A DNA stretch of 64,000 nt from Pseudomonas palmensis (GTDB taxonomy: Bacteria; Pseudomonadota; Gammaproteobacteria; Pseudomonadales; Pseudomonadaceae), in contig NZ_JAFKEC010000010.1 in assembly GCF_017848315.1 (NCBI RefSeq), forward strand, positions 1 through 64,000. The letters are read 5' to 3'. The notes beneath the pieces were generated by a model. It ran no database searches, was not told where the DNA came from, and saw only the letters and a list, made by a program, of their open reading frames with translations. The position numbers and the translations under genes were made by a program. Below, piece after piece: positions 34,951-44,287 of this stretch. How positions within the stretch are numbered: position 1 is the stretch's first letter; every line of letters starts with the position of its first letter.

Positions 34951-35955
34951 ATGACTGACAGGACCAACCGCCGATTCCTGCTTGCCAAGCGCCCCACCGG
35001 GGCAGTGACACGTGATGACTTTACCTTTGAAACCGTGCCTGTGAGCGAGCCTGTCGAGGGACAGGTAGTGGTGAAGAACCTGTACCTGTCGCTGGACCCG
35101 GCCATGCGCGGGTGGATGAACGAGGGCAAGTCCTACATTGCGCCTGTAGGTATCGGCGAGGTCATGCGCGCACTGGGTGTCGGTGAAGTGGTGGCGTCCA
35201 GGCACCCTGACTATGCCGTGGGTGATACGGTGAGCGGAGCCCTTGGTGTACAGGATTACTTCATTGGCGAGCCCAAGGGCCTGCATAAGGTCGACCCTAG
35301 GCTGGTACCGTTGCCACGCTATCTCTCCGCCCTGGGCATGACCGGAATGACGGCCTACTTTGCCCTGCTGGAAGTGGGTGAGCCCAAGACGGGCGAAACC
35401 GTGGTGATCTCGGGTGCAGCGGGAGCGGTCGGCAGCATTGCCGGGCAGATCGCCAAGCTCAAGGGCTGTCGTGTGGTCGGGATTGCCGGCGGCGAGCAGA
35501 AATGCCGCTACCTGGTCGATGAACTGGGCTTTGACGGGGTTATCGACTACAAGGCCGAAGACGTACTGGAGGGACTCAAGCGCGAGTGCCCAAAAGGGGT
35601 GGATGTGTACTTCGACAACGTCGGCGGGGACATCCTCGATGCAGTGCTCAGTCGCCTGAATTTCAAGGCGCGGGTGGTGATCTGTGGTGCCATCAGCCAG
35701 TACAACAACAAGCAGGCGGTCAAGGGCCCGGCCAACTACCTGTCGCTGCTGGTAAACCGCGCGCGCATGGAAGGTTTCGTAGTGATGGACCATGTGGCCA
35801 AGTACGGCACCGCAGGCAACGAAATTGCCGGCTGGCTGGCCAGCGGCAGGCTCAAGAGCAAGGAGGATGTTGTCGAGGGGCTGGAGACCTTTCCCGAAGC
35901 GCTGCTGAAGCTGTTCAGCGGGGAAAACTTTGGCAAGCTGGTGTTGAAGGTATAA
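34951..35955 (+). CDS. NADP-dependent medium-chain oxidoreductase (zinc-independent, CurA-like)
   Basis: 334 residues. Begins MTDRTNRRFLLAKRPTGA, the usual start of the prostaglandin-reductase/curcumin-reductase group. The NADP fold has VVISGAAGAVGSIAGQIAKL (residues about 155-174) and a phosphate-binding lysine/arginine region VGIAGGEQKC. SLDPAMRGWMNE and MTGMTAYFALLEVG are group signatures. No zinc ligands. The family reduces alpha,beta-unsaturated ketones. A longer frame from 34858 is not conserved. Confidence 0.93.
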   Translation: MTDRTNRRFLLAKRPTGAVTRDDFTFETVPVSEPVEGQVVVKNLYLSLDPAMRGWMNEGKSYIAPVGIGEVMRALGVGEVVASRHPDYAVGDTVSGALGVQDYFIGEPKGLHKVDPRLVPLPRYLSALGMTGMTAYFALLEVGEPKTGETVVISGAAGAVGSIAGQIAKLKGCRVVGIAGGEQKCRYLVDELGFDGVIDYKAEDVLEGLKRECPKGVDVYFDNVGGDILDAVLSRLNFKARVVICGAISQYNNKQAVKGPANYLSLLVNRARMEGFVVMDHVAKYGTAGNEIAGWLASGRLKSKEDVVEGLETFPEALLKLFSGENFGKLVLKV

Positions 35956-35965
35956 GGGGAACGCC

Positions 35966-36015
35966 TTCGCCAGCAAGGCCGGCTCCTCCTTGTAGGAGCC
36001 AGCCTTGCTGGCGAA
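35966..36015. repeat. REP pair, 22-base arms with one mismatch
   Basis: Arms 35966-35987 and 35994-36015 (TTCGCCAGCAAGGC..GGCTCCT) face each other between convergent genes, same core as the other REP copies. Confidence 0.85.
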
Positions 36016-36027
36016 AAACCGGGTCGC

Positions 36028-36729
36028 TTAGCCGCGAATTTCGGCTACCACTGCAGCCAGCGCTTGAGCAGGGTCAGCCGCCTGACTGATCGGGCGACCG
36101 ATTACCAGGTAGTCGGAGCCGGCGTCCAGCGCCTGGCGCGGGGTAAGGATACGACGCTGATCGTCCAGGGCGCTGCCGGCAGGACGAATGCCCGGAGTCA
36201 CCAGCTGCAACGACGGGTGCGCGGCCTTCAGGGCCGGGGCTTCCAGGGCGGAGCACACCAGGCCGTCCATGCCGGCCTTCTCGGCCAGGGCGGCCAGTCG
36301 CAGCACCTGCTCCTGCGGCTCGATGTCCAGGCCAATACCGGCGAGGTCTTCACGCTCCATGCTGGTCAGCACGGTCACACCGATCAACAGCGGCTGTGGC
36401 CCGCTGCGCTGGTCCAGCACGTCGCGACAGGCCGCCATCATGCGCAGGCCGCCAGAGCAGTGCACGTTGACCATCCACACGCCCATTTCGGCTGCGGCCT
36501 TCACGGCCATGGCGGTGGTGTTGGGGATATCGTGGAACTTGAGGTCCAGGAACACTTCGAAGCCCTTTTCACACAGGGTTTCAACGATGCCCGACGCACT
36601 GCTGGTGAACAGCTCCTTGCCGACCTTGACCCGACACAGCGCGGGGTCCAGCTGATCGGCCAGTTTCAGGGCGGCGTCACGGGTAGGGAAATCCAGGGCG
36701 ACGATGATAGGCGTCTGACAGGCGGACAT
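36028..36729 (-). CDS. pyrF: Orotidine 5'-phosphate decarboxylase
   Basis: 233 residues. It removes CO2 from OMP to give UMP. Seen: [20 protein letters not shown] (substrate Asp), the catalytic [20 protein letters not shown] tetrad region (Asp-Lys-x-x-Asp), and PGIRPAG plus VIGRPIS phosphate-binding loops. ATG 36729 is the standard start. As in other Pseudomonas genomes it marks the conserved left flank of the O-antigen locus. Confidence 0.97.
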   Translation of the reverse strand: MSACQTPIIVALDFPTRDAALKLADQLDPALCRVKVGKELFTSSASGIVETLCEKGFEVFLDLKFHDIPNTTAMAVKAAAEMGVWMVNVHCSGGLRMMAACRDVLDQRSGPQPLLIGVTVLTSMEREDLAGIGLDIEPQEQVLRLAALAEKAGMDGLVCSALEAPALKAAHPSLQLVTPGIRPAGSALDDQRRILTPRQALDAGSDYLVIGRPISQAADPAQALAAVVAEIRG

Positions 36730-36910
36730 GGGCAGGCTCTCTGGGCAAGTCGAAATCGGCGCGCATTGTAGCCGATGCGCAGTGCCAATGGGGGCCGGTG
36801 ATCGCGAATTCGCCCCCAGGTGGTGGGCCTCTTATACTTGAACCATCGACGCTCGTGTCGAGTCCAACATCACAGAGGCGGCGCCATTCGCCGTCGATAA
36901 GGAGAAGCTC

Positions 36911-37078
36911 ATGCCCTGGTATGCCTGGTTGATCTTGCTGGTTGCCATCGGCTCGATTGTCGGTGGCTTGATGATGCTGCGTGATACGGCGAAGAAGCTG
37001 CCCTTGACCGAAGAGCAACTCAAGCGCGTGCATGAGCGCAATGCCGAAGCCGATGCCAAGGACGCGCAAGACCGATAA
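36911..37078 (+). CDS. DUF2897 family small membrane protein
   Basis: 55 residues. One N-terminal membrane helix (WYAWLILLVAIGSIVGGLMML) and a charged tail (EEQLKRVHERNAEADAKDAQDR). This matches the short DUF2897 family of gammaproteobacteria, of unknown function. Ribosome site AAGGAGAA is excellent before ATG 36911. It is the first gene after pyrF on the other strand. Confidence 0.85.
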   Translation: MPWYAWLILLVAIGSIVGGLMMLRDTAKKLPLTEEQLKRVHERNAEADAKDAQDR

Positions 37079-37185
37079 GCGTGGCGCTTCCCCGCCTTCT
37101 GCAGGCGCCGGCATTGCCGGCGATGGGCCCATGCCATTTGATGATAAAAACGGATCGAGCATTGCCCGACCCGCCCCTCCTCAGG

Positions 37186-37512
37186 TCACTTGACCGCCAG
37201 TTTTTCCCGGTTGCGCTCGATCAGCGCCTGGCCGATCCCCTTCACCTCCAGCAACTCATCCACTGACTCGAACGCGCCGTTGGCTTCGCGGTAGGCCACG
37301 ATCGCTTCAGCCTTGGCCTTGCCGATACCTGCGAGCGACGACTGCAGTGTCGCCGCATCGGCAGTGTTCAGGTTGACGGTGGTTGAGGCGAGCGCTGCGC
37401 TGACTGTAGTGACTGGCAAGTCGCCCGCGGCCTTGGTGGCCGCCGCAAACGACGGCAGCGAGAACGCGCTGAGCAGCGCGAGCAGCAGAGAAACAAGAAA
37501 GGTATTGCGCAT
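37186..37512 (-). CDS. comEA: ComEA-like helix-hairpin-helix DNA-binding protein
   Basis: 108 residues with a signal peptide ([25 protein letters not shown]). The two HhH motifs are [36 protein letters not shown] and [22 protein letters not shown] (taken in pieces). ComEA-type periplasmic proteins bind incoming DNA in natural transformation; short forms are common in Pseudomonas. It lies at the left boundary of the variable locus. Confidence 0.92.
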   Translation of the reverse strand: MRNTFLVSLLLALLSAFSLPSFAAATKAAGDLPVTTVSAALASTTVNLNTADAATLQSSLAGIGKAKAEAIVAYREANGAFESVDELLEVKGIGQALIERNREKLAVK

Positions 37513-37659
37513 AACGGTGGCACTCCTTGGTGTGTGAGCTTGCTAAGGCAGCGATTCCTTGGCTGCCTGTAAAACCTAGCGGCTCAAGAACAACTGATCC
37601 ACAGTCAAGGTCAAAAGGATTCAAACAAGATGTGAAAGAAATGTAAAAATGTGTAGGAA

Positions 37660-38547
37660 ATGTTACCGTTTTGGCCGTCGAAAAACTCTTACACGGGATG
37701 TGCAGCGGTGCGCGAAGGGAAGAACAAGCTGGTTGATGGATTTCCGTTTACATTCAAGCATCATCGCTCGACAGTTCATCTGAACGCGCCTGTGAGCACT
37801 GCGCTGGCGGCAACGCTTACGCTGTTGCTTGGCCAGGAACGCCCGTCAAACCGGACAAGCGCGCCACTATCTACAGGCGATAGCCCATTGTTTGCCAAGC
37901 GCCAAGCGATTGAGACCCTCCCAAAGAGGATCCGCTTTACGCGCGGTACCCGCAAAAGCTGTGGCATGTTCGACTGGCCAATCGAAGAGCTGATAAACAC
38001 TGCGGAAGCGCACCGCCGCGGCGCGAGTGTGCCCGGCGTGGTTGGCTATGGGTATACCAGGTCACGCATGGGGTTGATGAATGACTTCGTCATCATCACA
38101 GAACTGTTGCAGAACTACACAGACGGCTATCAGTGGATACTCGCCAAGCCTGAAGAAGTGGAGCGGGTGATCGGTGCGGCGTTCGAGTTGTTGCTTTCGC
38201 TGAACAGCAGCGGGATCTATCACATGGATCTATGGGCGGCGAATGTGATGATGTGTAACGACGGGGTGGGGGCAACGCATGCGATCGATTTAGAGAATTG
38301 CTTTGCCGCCGCACCACGGTTTTTGAGTGAAACCCTGGGCTTTCAACTGGGGTTCTTCTATCGCAGAGAGGTAGGGGGGCTGGTTGGGGAGTCGGCGTAC
38401 GACGCTTTAGTAGCGCGAGCCCTGGAAACCTGCGAGGGGATTAATCGGGAACGATTTCATGCTGTGTACCAAATGGCCAAGCACCATCATATTGGTCGCA
38501 AGGAACGACGGGATATTTTTTTGAGTGGGCGAGTGGTATTGGGGTGA
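37660..38547 (+). CDS. Lipopolysaccharide kinase-like protein (Kdo/WaaP family)
   Basis: 295 residues from ATG 37660; GTG 37708 (279 residues) is an alternative, and neither has a strong ribosome site. Protein-kinase-like motifs are visible: FFDWPIEEL-type alphaC (CGMFDWPIEELINTAEAHRRG), the catalytic loop YHMDLWAANVMM (H-x-D-x4-N, about residue 190) and AIDLENCF in place of DFG. VVGYGYTRSRMGLMNDFVII matches the hinge region. WaaP, Kdo kinase and InaA have this pattern and phosphorylate LPS core sugars. The gene sits at the left edge of the polysaccharide locus on the opposite strand. Confidence 0.75.
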   Translation: MLPFWPSKNSYTGCAAVREGKNKLVDGFPFTFKHHRSTVHLNAPVSTALAATLTLLLGQERPSNRTSAPLSTGDSPLFAKRQAIETLPKRIRFTRGTRKSCGMFDWPIEELINTAEAHRRGASVPGVVGYGYTRSRMGLMNDFVIITELLQNYTDGYQWILAKPEEVERVIGAAFELLLSLNSSGIYHMDLWAANVMMCNDGVGATHAIDLENCFAAAPRFLSETLGFQLGFFYRREVGGLVGESAYDALVARALETCEGINRERFHAVYQMAKHHHIGRKERRDIFLSGRVVLG

Positions 38548-38849
38548 CGACGGGGCGCAGCCCCGCGTGACCATTCTTTTTGCGCGATCAAATCTTTATA
38601 GAGCCGGAGAGCGGAGATGGCATAATTCAGGAATACGGTAATAGTCGGTGAGTGGGTGACTTATGAGCAATCTGACGGAATTTAGGCCACTACCCGTCTC
38701 GGAGCTATAGCGGTAGCTCGAATATTAATTGAATCAATAAATTCTACCTCCTTACATCACTAATACCCCCAATGGGGATACCCTATACAAACGCCCGTCA
38801 AAAGACGGGCATTTGTTTGAGCCATTTGTTACACCATCCTTCTCTACAA
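38548..38849. other. Intergenic region between convergent genes (302 bases)
   Basis: No gene is seen. The stretch becomes A+T-rich. It holds a hairpin at 38787-38819, which is the likely end of the leftward polysaccharide operon, and a small palindrome GAGCTA-TAGCGG-TAGCTC at 38700-38717. Confidence 0.6.
38787..38819. terminator. Terminator of the polysaccharide operon
   Basis: Stem GCCCGTC-TTTT-GACGGGC flanked by AAAC and GTTTG, extending to CAAAC/GTTTG. It lies 31 bases after the last leftward gene. Confidence 0.7.
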
Positions 38850-40082
38850 TTAGGGGTTGTGATTGTGCATCGTCGAGCGCCACGAGACCGCTAACAAAAT
38901 TGCAATCGGAAGCCAGAATACGGTCCAGTAATCTCCTGGGCGAGTAAAGACTCGTTCGACATCTGTCATCATGGAAATCAGCGCGAAAATCAACGCAGGT
39001 GTCGCTAGACGCACCCACTTATCTTTGCGTAACTTCAACGCTTTGTAGGCGACTCCTAACAGTCCGGCAGCCATCAAAGCAAGCGAAATCAGACCACTAT
39101 CATATACCTGTTGAAAATAAAGACTGTGTGCATGGGGAGAAATCAAATCCCGGTCAGGCCAAACATAATTAAATGGTGTTCCCAAACCATGCCCCACCAA
39201 CCAATGTCCCGGCATGGTTGAAAAAAAGTAATCCCATATCGGGCCACGGCCAGACAACTGACGTTTAGTGACCTCAAATATTAAATTATCCCACCACATA
39301 AACGTCGCTATCGCCGCAAGAATTGCACTTCCCACAAAGAACAACCAGCCACGGCGAGAGTTTTGCAATATTACAACAGCTAGGCAGCTCGCGGCCACGC
39401 CGAACCATGCCCCGCGGGTATAGGTCAACAACACATAAATCACAAGTATGCAAAAAGCTAACAGCCAAAAAGCACAGGAAAGTATATTCCTTCTTCTATC
39501 TAATGCAAAACCCAATGCCCACGTTGCTGCCGCACCATGAAAAATACCTGCTGCTACGGGCCAGCCATAATTTGCAAAGTCCCGTATCCCCGACCGGTCG
39601 ATTCGGAATGCCCGATAGGCAAGCGGTTGCTCCAATACCAAAAACTGATAAATTAAACTAACCAATGCTCCAAGCGTGATCATGGCGACACCTGCCATCA
39701 ATACACGCAGTAACGTCGACTCATCACGGCGCATGAACAGTAGAATCGATACCAAATAAAGGGCAATGAATAAGCCACGCTTCATCAAGGAAAATGCTGG
39801 GTCTTCTGAACCCGTTGACCAGAGAACGCTAATCGCTCCCCAGAGCAAAAAGCACGTCCAAGGAAGATACTCCCAACTGAAAGCAGAAAACGCCCTTCGA
39901 AAAGCAATGTCCAAGAAAAAAATGGCGGCAGGCAACAGCAGCCAGATGTAAACCTGAGTATTTTGAGCACTGTTTGACTCTAGCCAAACCTTTCCGCTCA
40001 GCTGAACAAACAAACCAATTGCTAATATCCAAACAACACTTCGCGACCAAAACGAACTGCCTCTATTCTGTTTCAAATCCAT
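38850..40082 (-). CDS. O-antigen ligase/polymerase family protein (Wzy_C/WaaL type)
   Basis: 410 residues, about 11-12 membrane helices. The large periplasmic loop has SGRGPIWDYFFSTMPGHWLVGHGLG and PHAHSLYFQQVYDSGLISLAL, the R-x3-W ... G-x-G ... H-x-H pattern of the WaaL/Wzy family. WaaL ligates polymerised O-antigen to lipid A-core in the periplasm; Wzy polymerises units. With a second family member upstream, this one may be the ligase. ATG 40082, with AAGG at good spacing, is chosen over a TTG at 40121. It is the last gene of the leftward cluster. Confidence 0.85.
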   Translation of the reverse strand: MDLKQNRGSSFWSRSVVWILAIGLFVQLSGKVWLESNSAQNTQVYIWLLLPAAIFFLDIAFRRAFSAFSWEYLPWTCFLLWGAISVLWSTGSEDPAFSLMKRGLFIALYLVSILLFMRRDESTLLRVLMAGVAMITLGALVSLIYQFLVLEQPLAYRAFRIDRSGIRDFANYGWPVAAGIFHGAAATWALGFALDRRRNILSCAFWLLAFCILVIYVLLTYTRGAWFGVAASCLAVVILQNSRRGWLFFVGSAILAAIATFMWWDNLIFEVTKRQLSGRGPIWDYFFSTMPGHWLVGHGLGTPFNYVWPDRDLISPHAHSLYFQQVYDSGLISLALMAAGLLGVAYKALKLRKDKWVRLATPALIFALISMMTDVERVFTRPGDYWTVFWLPIAILLAVSWRSTMHNHNP

Positions 40083-40117
40083 GCTGCCGCCTTCCCAAAG
40101 TTCCCGATAAACCGCTA

Positions 40118-41503
40118 TCAAAAAGCATTCTTATTGATAAAACCCTTGAGCGCCGTGAGAAATATTATTCTTACATCCAACGAAAGCGACCAATTGTCAA
40201 TATACCAGAGGTCAAACTCCACGCGCTTCTGCATTTTCTCCAGCGTATCAGTCTCCCCTCTATATCCGCTTACCTGTGCCCACCCGGTAATGCCTGGCTT
40301 GACTTTGTGTCTCTGCATGTAAGACTCAACCAGATCTTTATAATATTCATTGTGCGCCAGCGCATGTGGGCGCGGACCGACAATCGACATGCGCCCCTGC
40401 AGGACGTTGAAGAATTGAGGCAGTTCATCAAGGCTGGTACGACGCAAGAACGCACCCACACGGGTCACTCGCGCGTCATTACGCTTAGCTTGGGTCAATG
40501 TTCCGCTATTTTCGTCGTGCACAACCATGGAACGAAACTTGTAAACCTTGAATCGTTTACCGTTGATCCCCATCCGCATCTGTTTGAACAGAACGGGACC
40601 TGGAGAGGTAACCTTTATTACCAGTCCAATGATCATACATAGCGGCAGAATCATCAGACTGATCAGGCCACCAATCAGGACGTCTTCCAATCTTTTAATA
40701 ACTCGTGCAGGGCCATCCATCGGGCTGCAACTTAAGTCTAAAGAGTAAACACCTGCAATGCGGCTGACCTTGTGATTCAGCAAGGGTATATCACCCCACT
40801 CGGGTATAAATCGCACAGCAACGGTGTAGTGGCGCAGTGCATAGAGAATAGAGCGCACAGCACCGCCTTCGCTCAGCGGCAAGCACAACCAAACTTCATG
40901 AACGCCATGCTCATTAACTTTTTCGACTAATGTCTCCAGCCATTGACCGCCAGCATTGTACGTCAAGTTTTTCTCAACTTTGAATCCGTACTCCCCCAGA
41001 GCTTGACCTGCATTCAGTTGCCCTGCAGACTCGCCCCCCGAGTCCACCAGCAATACTGACTTGAGATTCATTCCGGATGAACGCAACTGCCTAAGAAGGA
41101 AAAAAACAAAGACTCTTAACAAGAGACACAGCGAACCACCAATAACCAATATCGCAGTGAACCAGATACGAGAATAGTTTTCAGACAACTTCAAAAAAAA
41201 GGTAAGGGATAAAATAATTCCAGTAGCGGCTAGCCAGCACATTAATAAGACACTAAACTGCCGGGCGAAGGAATACCCCCTTTGCGATCCATACACACCA
41301 CCAAACGACATACATAACACCACGACAACACTGGTAACCAGGGTCGCCGTACTGTATCGACCGCTCATTTCAAATGAGTTATAACGATACCAATAGGCCA
41401 GCACGCCAGCTATTACAACCACACCCAAGTCAAGCAGAGCGACAAATAAGGGTACAGGATAGCGCTCTGCAAATGTTGGATGGTAACGCTGAATGACTTG
41501 CAT
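40118..41503 (-). CDS. Undecaprenyl-phosphate hexose-1-phosphate transferase (WcaJ/PssA type)
   Basis: 461 residues. Four N-terminal membrane helices, a CoA-binding-like nucleotide fold (KSVLLVDSGGESAGQL), a fifth membrane helix (GGLISLMILPLCMIIGLVIKV) and the catalytic C-terminal bacterial sugar transferase domain: PGPVLFKQMRMGINGKRF, YKFRSMVVHDEN, RVTRVGAFLRRTSLDELPQF, MSIVGPRPHA, and VKPGITGWAQVSGYRGETDT. WcaJ/PssA-type enzymes start the repeat unit by moving glucose-1-P (or galactose-1-P) to undecaprenyl phosphate at the cytosolic face. ATG 41503 is the only good start. It is the only initiating enzyme in the locus; WbpM-type dehydratases are absent. Confidence 0.93.
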   Translation of the reverse strand: MQVIQRYHPTFAERYPVPLFVALLDLGVVVIAGVLAYWYRYNSFEMSGRYSTATLVTSVVVVLCMSFGGVYGSQRGYSFARQFSVLLMCWLAATGIILSLTFFLKLSENYSRIWFTAILVIGGSLCLLLRVFVFFLLRQLRSSGMNLKSVLLVDSGGESAGQLNAGQALGEYGFKVEKNLTYNAGGQWLETLVEKVNEHGVHEVWLCLPLSEGGAVRSILYALRHYTVAVRFIPEWGDIPLLNHKVSRIAGVYSLDLSCSPMDGPARVIKRLEDVLIGGLISLMILPLCMIIGLVIKVTSPGPVLFKQMRMGINGKRFKVYKFRSMVVHDENSGTLTQAKRNDARVTRVGAFLRRTSLDELPQFFNVLQGRMSIVGPRPHALAHNEYYKDLVESYMQRHKVKPGITGWAQVSGYRGETDTLEKMQKRVEFDLWYIDNWSLSLDVRIIFLTALKGFINKNAF

Positions 41504-41669
41504 GTTATCTTATAACCCTAAGATATAGATTTTTTATAAAAAAATAAAAAATACAAATTCTATAAATTACAAACGCTCGCTGACTACCTAGCTGTCCAAA
41601 TGCCCTAAGGATTCAGGCACACCCAGCCTTGTACGGAAACGTCGCGAGTAGATCATGTTCACCATGAAT

Positions 41670-42692
41670 CTAACGACGGTATCCGTTAGGGTTATTTTTT
41701 TGCCACCTCCATGCATCTTTCATCATTTCCTCTAAGCCTCGTTCCGCTCGCCAGCCTAGCTCATTTTCCGCCTTCGAGACATCTGCCCAACATTCTGCGA
41801 TGTCACCGGGGCGGCGAGCCGTCACACTATAGGGTATTACCAGACCACTGGCAGCCTGAAATGCATCGAGCAGCTCAAGGACGCTGTAGCCTTTGCCCGA
41901 GCCAAAATTCCAAATATGAAAACCTGCACGCAACTCAATGGCTTGAAGTGCCTTGAGGTGGCCATTCGCAAGGTCTACAACATGCACATAGTCACGCACC
42001 CCAGTGCCGTCGCGGGTCGGGTAATCGTTGCCAAATACTTTCAGCTCAGCAAGCTTGCCAATAGCCACTTGGCCAAGGTAGGGCACGAGATTATTGGGAA
42101 TACCCAAAGGGTCCTCACCAATCAACCCGCTAGTGTGTGCACCGACAGGATTAAAGTAACGAACAGTGGCGATACTCCATCGACTGTCGGCCTTGGCCAT
42201 ATCCGACAATATCTCCTCGACCATCAGTTTTGATCGACCATATGGATTGGTAGGGGTAGCAATGGGAGTAAGCTCACTCAGTGGCATGCGCCCTGAATCC
42301 CCATAAACCGTGGCAGATGAACTGAAGACCAGACGAAAAACGCCCGCTTTATACATGGAGTTGAATAAACTCACACTCCCAGAGACATTATTAGAAAAGT
42401 ACTTAATCGGTGATTTTACGCTTTCACCTACCGATTTTACTCCGGCACAGTGAATCACTGATTCAATCTGATACGTTGCGAAGAGACGATCCAAAACCTT
42501 GGCATCACAGATGTCACCTTTTACAAAAAAAGGTGCTGCACCCGTATAGCTCCCCACACGCTCTATTGACTCGACAGAAGCGTTTGAAAGATCATCCAAC
42601 ACCACAACATTCAAACCACTTTCCAGCAGCGACAGGACAATATGAGAGCCTATGTAACCAGCTCCGCCGGTTACTAGAATATATTTCCCCAC
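41670..42692 (-). CDS. galE: UDP-glucose 4-epimerase
   Basis: 340 residues from GTG 42692, which has a strong ribosome site (GGTAGGGAG, 7-base spacing). Upstream starts at 42716 (ATG) and 42761 (GTG) lack one. It interconverts UDP-glucose and UDP-galactose. Seen: KYILVTGGAGYIGSHIVLSL (NAD site), FSSSATVYGDSG, and the YxxxK pair in NPYGRSKLMVEEIL, plus ARRPGDIAECWAD near the end. The usual GalE length is 338. It supplies UDP-Gal for the polysaccharide and lies in the same leftward unit as the WcaJ-type gene. Confidence 0.95.
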   Translation of the reverse strand: MGKYILVTGGAGYIGSHIVLSLLESGLNVVVLDDLSNASVESIERVGSYTGAAPFFVKGDICDAKVLDRLFATYQIESVIHCAGVKSVGESVKSPIKYFSNNVSGSVSLFNSMYKAGVFRLVFSSSATVYGDSGRMPLSELTPIATPTNPYGRSKLMVEEILSDMAKADSRWSIATVRYFNPVGAHTSGLIGEDPLGIPNNLVPYLGQVAIGKLAELKVFGNDYPTRDGTGVRDYVHVVDLANGHLKALQAIELRAGFHIWNFGSGKGYSVLELLDAFQAASGLVIPYSVTARRPGDIAECWADVSKAENELGWRAERGLEEMMKDAWRWQKNNPNGYRR

Positions 42693-42760
42693 GCCTGTCT
42701 CCCTACCTTTTTTCATAGTTTTATCTTGATGGCTCTCTACGCAGCATGATACGTATATCA

Positions 42761-44170
42761 CTATACGCGACCATACTTGTCTTCAAATCGCACGATGTCA
42801 TTTTCACCCAAATAAGAGCCCGATTGAACCTCAATCAACTCCAGCGGAATGACGCCTGGATTCTCCAAGGCATGGACCTGGCCAATGGGTATGAAAGTCG
42901 ATTGATTTTCGGTCACAAGGTACACTTTTTCGCCATTCGTGACTTTAGCTGTGCCACTGACAACAATCCAATGTTCCGCACGGTGATGATGCATCTGAAC
43001 CGAAAGCTTGGCGCCCGGCTTGACGGTAATCCGCTTGACCTGATACCTGTGGCCTGCGTCAACGGAGTCATACACGCCCCAAGGGCGGTACACCTCACGA
43101 TGATTGACGTGTTCATTGCGGCCCGACGACTTTAATCTGGAAATCAGGGTTTTAACATCTTGCGCACAAGACTTATCAGCGATCAGTACCGCATCCTTGG
43201 TCTCAACGATAACTAAATCCTTGACACCAAGCGTCGCGACTAGCCGATGGTCAGAGTGAATATAGCTGTCGGACGTCGCCTCGCAAATAACGTCACCCTT
43301 GCTCACATTCCCCCATTCATCTTTGCTCCCCAACTCCCAAAGTGCGGACCACGACCCGACATCACACCAGCCTGCGTCCAATGTAACCATCACGGCTTGA
43401 TCAGTATGTTCCATAACAGCGTAGTCAATGGACTCATCAGGGCATTCCAGGAACGCTTCTTTGTCTACCCGTGTAAAATATAGATCCTGCGCACCTTTCG
43501 ACAGCGATAAACGACAGGCTTCAAGAATATCTGGTCTGAATATTTCGAGCTCTTCCAGGTAACGTTTTGCTCGGAACATGAACATTCCACTGTTCCAATA
43601 ATGCAAGCCTCCCGCCACATAGGTCTCTGCTGTTGAGATATCTGGTTTCTCTACAAACGCGTCGACAAGGAACCCACTTTCCCCAATGGACTTCCCCTTC
43701 TTGATATAACCATATCCCGTTTCCGGCTTGATCGGGACAATTCCAAACGTCACCAACTTTCCCGCCACCGCATGAGCAACAGCAGTGTTCAAAGCACCTT
43801 GGAAAGCGTTTATATCTTGAATAAAGTGATCTGCTGCCAACACCAGCAGTATGGGATCTTCTTCCTGATTGCATAAGTTCAAGGCGGCAAGCGCTATAGC
43901 GGGAGCTGTATTACGACCTTCTGGCTCAAGAATTATATTTGATTGTTCCAAGCCAATTTGGCGTAACTGTTCTGCCGCCAGAAACCGATGCTGTTCATTG
44001 CATATAATTAACGGCGGTGCCATCTCCACGCCTTTCAATCGCTGACACGTATCCTGCAGCATTGAAATGTTCTCTTTCACCAACGGTATAAACTGTTTTG
44101 GGTGAAGCTCACGTGACAATGGCCACAACCTGGACCCGTAACCACCCGCTATAACGACAGCATGTAACAT
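42761..44170 (-). CDS. manC: Mannose-1-phosphate guanylyltransferase / mannose-6-phosphate isomerase
   Basis: 469 residues, the bifunctional type II form (AlgA/WbpW-like). The N-terminal nucleotidyltransferase begins [23 protein letters not shown], with FVEKPD and [11 protein letters not shown] (catalytic Asp) further in. The C-terminal cupin isomerase domain (about 345-469) has [29 protein letters not shown] and [13 protein letters not shown], the metal site of phosphomannose isomerases. It supplies GDP-mannose, the substrate of Gmd in the next upstream genes. ATG 44170 begins [10 protein letters not shown]. Confidence 0.95.
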   Translation of the reverse strand: MLHAVVIAGGYGSRLWPLSRELHPKQFIPLVKENISMLQDTCQRLKGVEMAPPLIICNEQHRFLAAEQLRQIGLEQSNIILEPEGRNTAPAIALAALNLCNQEEDPILLVLAADHFIQDINAFQGALNTAVAHAVAGKLVTFGIVPIKPETGYGYIKKGKSIGESGFLVDAFVEKPDISTAETYVAGGLHYWNSGMFMFRAKRYLEELEIFRPDILEACRLSLSKGAQDLYFTRVDKEAFLECPDESIDYAVMEHTDQAVMVTLDAGWCDVGSWSALWELGSKDEWGNVSKGDVICEATSDSYIHSDHRLVATLGVKDLVIVETKDAVLIADKSCAQDVKTLISRLKSSGRNEHVNHREVYRPWGVYDSVDAGHRYQVKRITVKPGAKLSVQMHHHRAEHWIVVSGTAKVTNGEKVYLVTENQSTFIPIGQVHALENPGVIPLELIEVQSGSYLGENDIVRFEDKYGRV

Positions 44171-44249
44171 AATAGATTCCTACGCTATGAAATCAAACTA
44201 GAAGCATAAACCTCTGTCATCCTACATAGTCATCAGAAACTCATAAAAT

Positions 44250-44275
44250 AGCCCGCGCCTTCCAGCGCGGGGACA
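44250..44275 (-). terminator. Hairpin downstream of fcl
   Basis: CCCGCGC-TGGAAG-GCGCGGG then CTATTTTATG on the minus strand, between fcl and manC. It may partly separate two transcripts. Confidence 0.6.
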
Positions 44276-44287
44276 TCGAAAATCCCC

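Noticed and set aside
38700..38717. GGTAGC resembling the ops element that recruits RfaH
   Set aside because: It lies downstream of the leftward operon and points the wrong way; it is a small palindrome only. No JUMPStart-like sequence was found before wzz.
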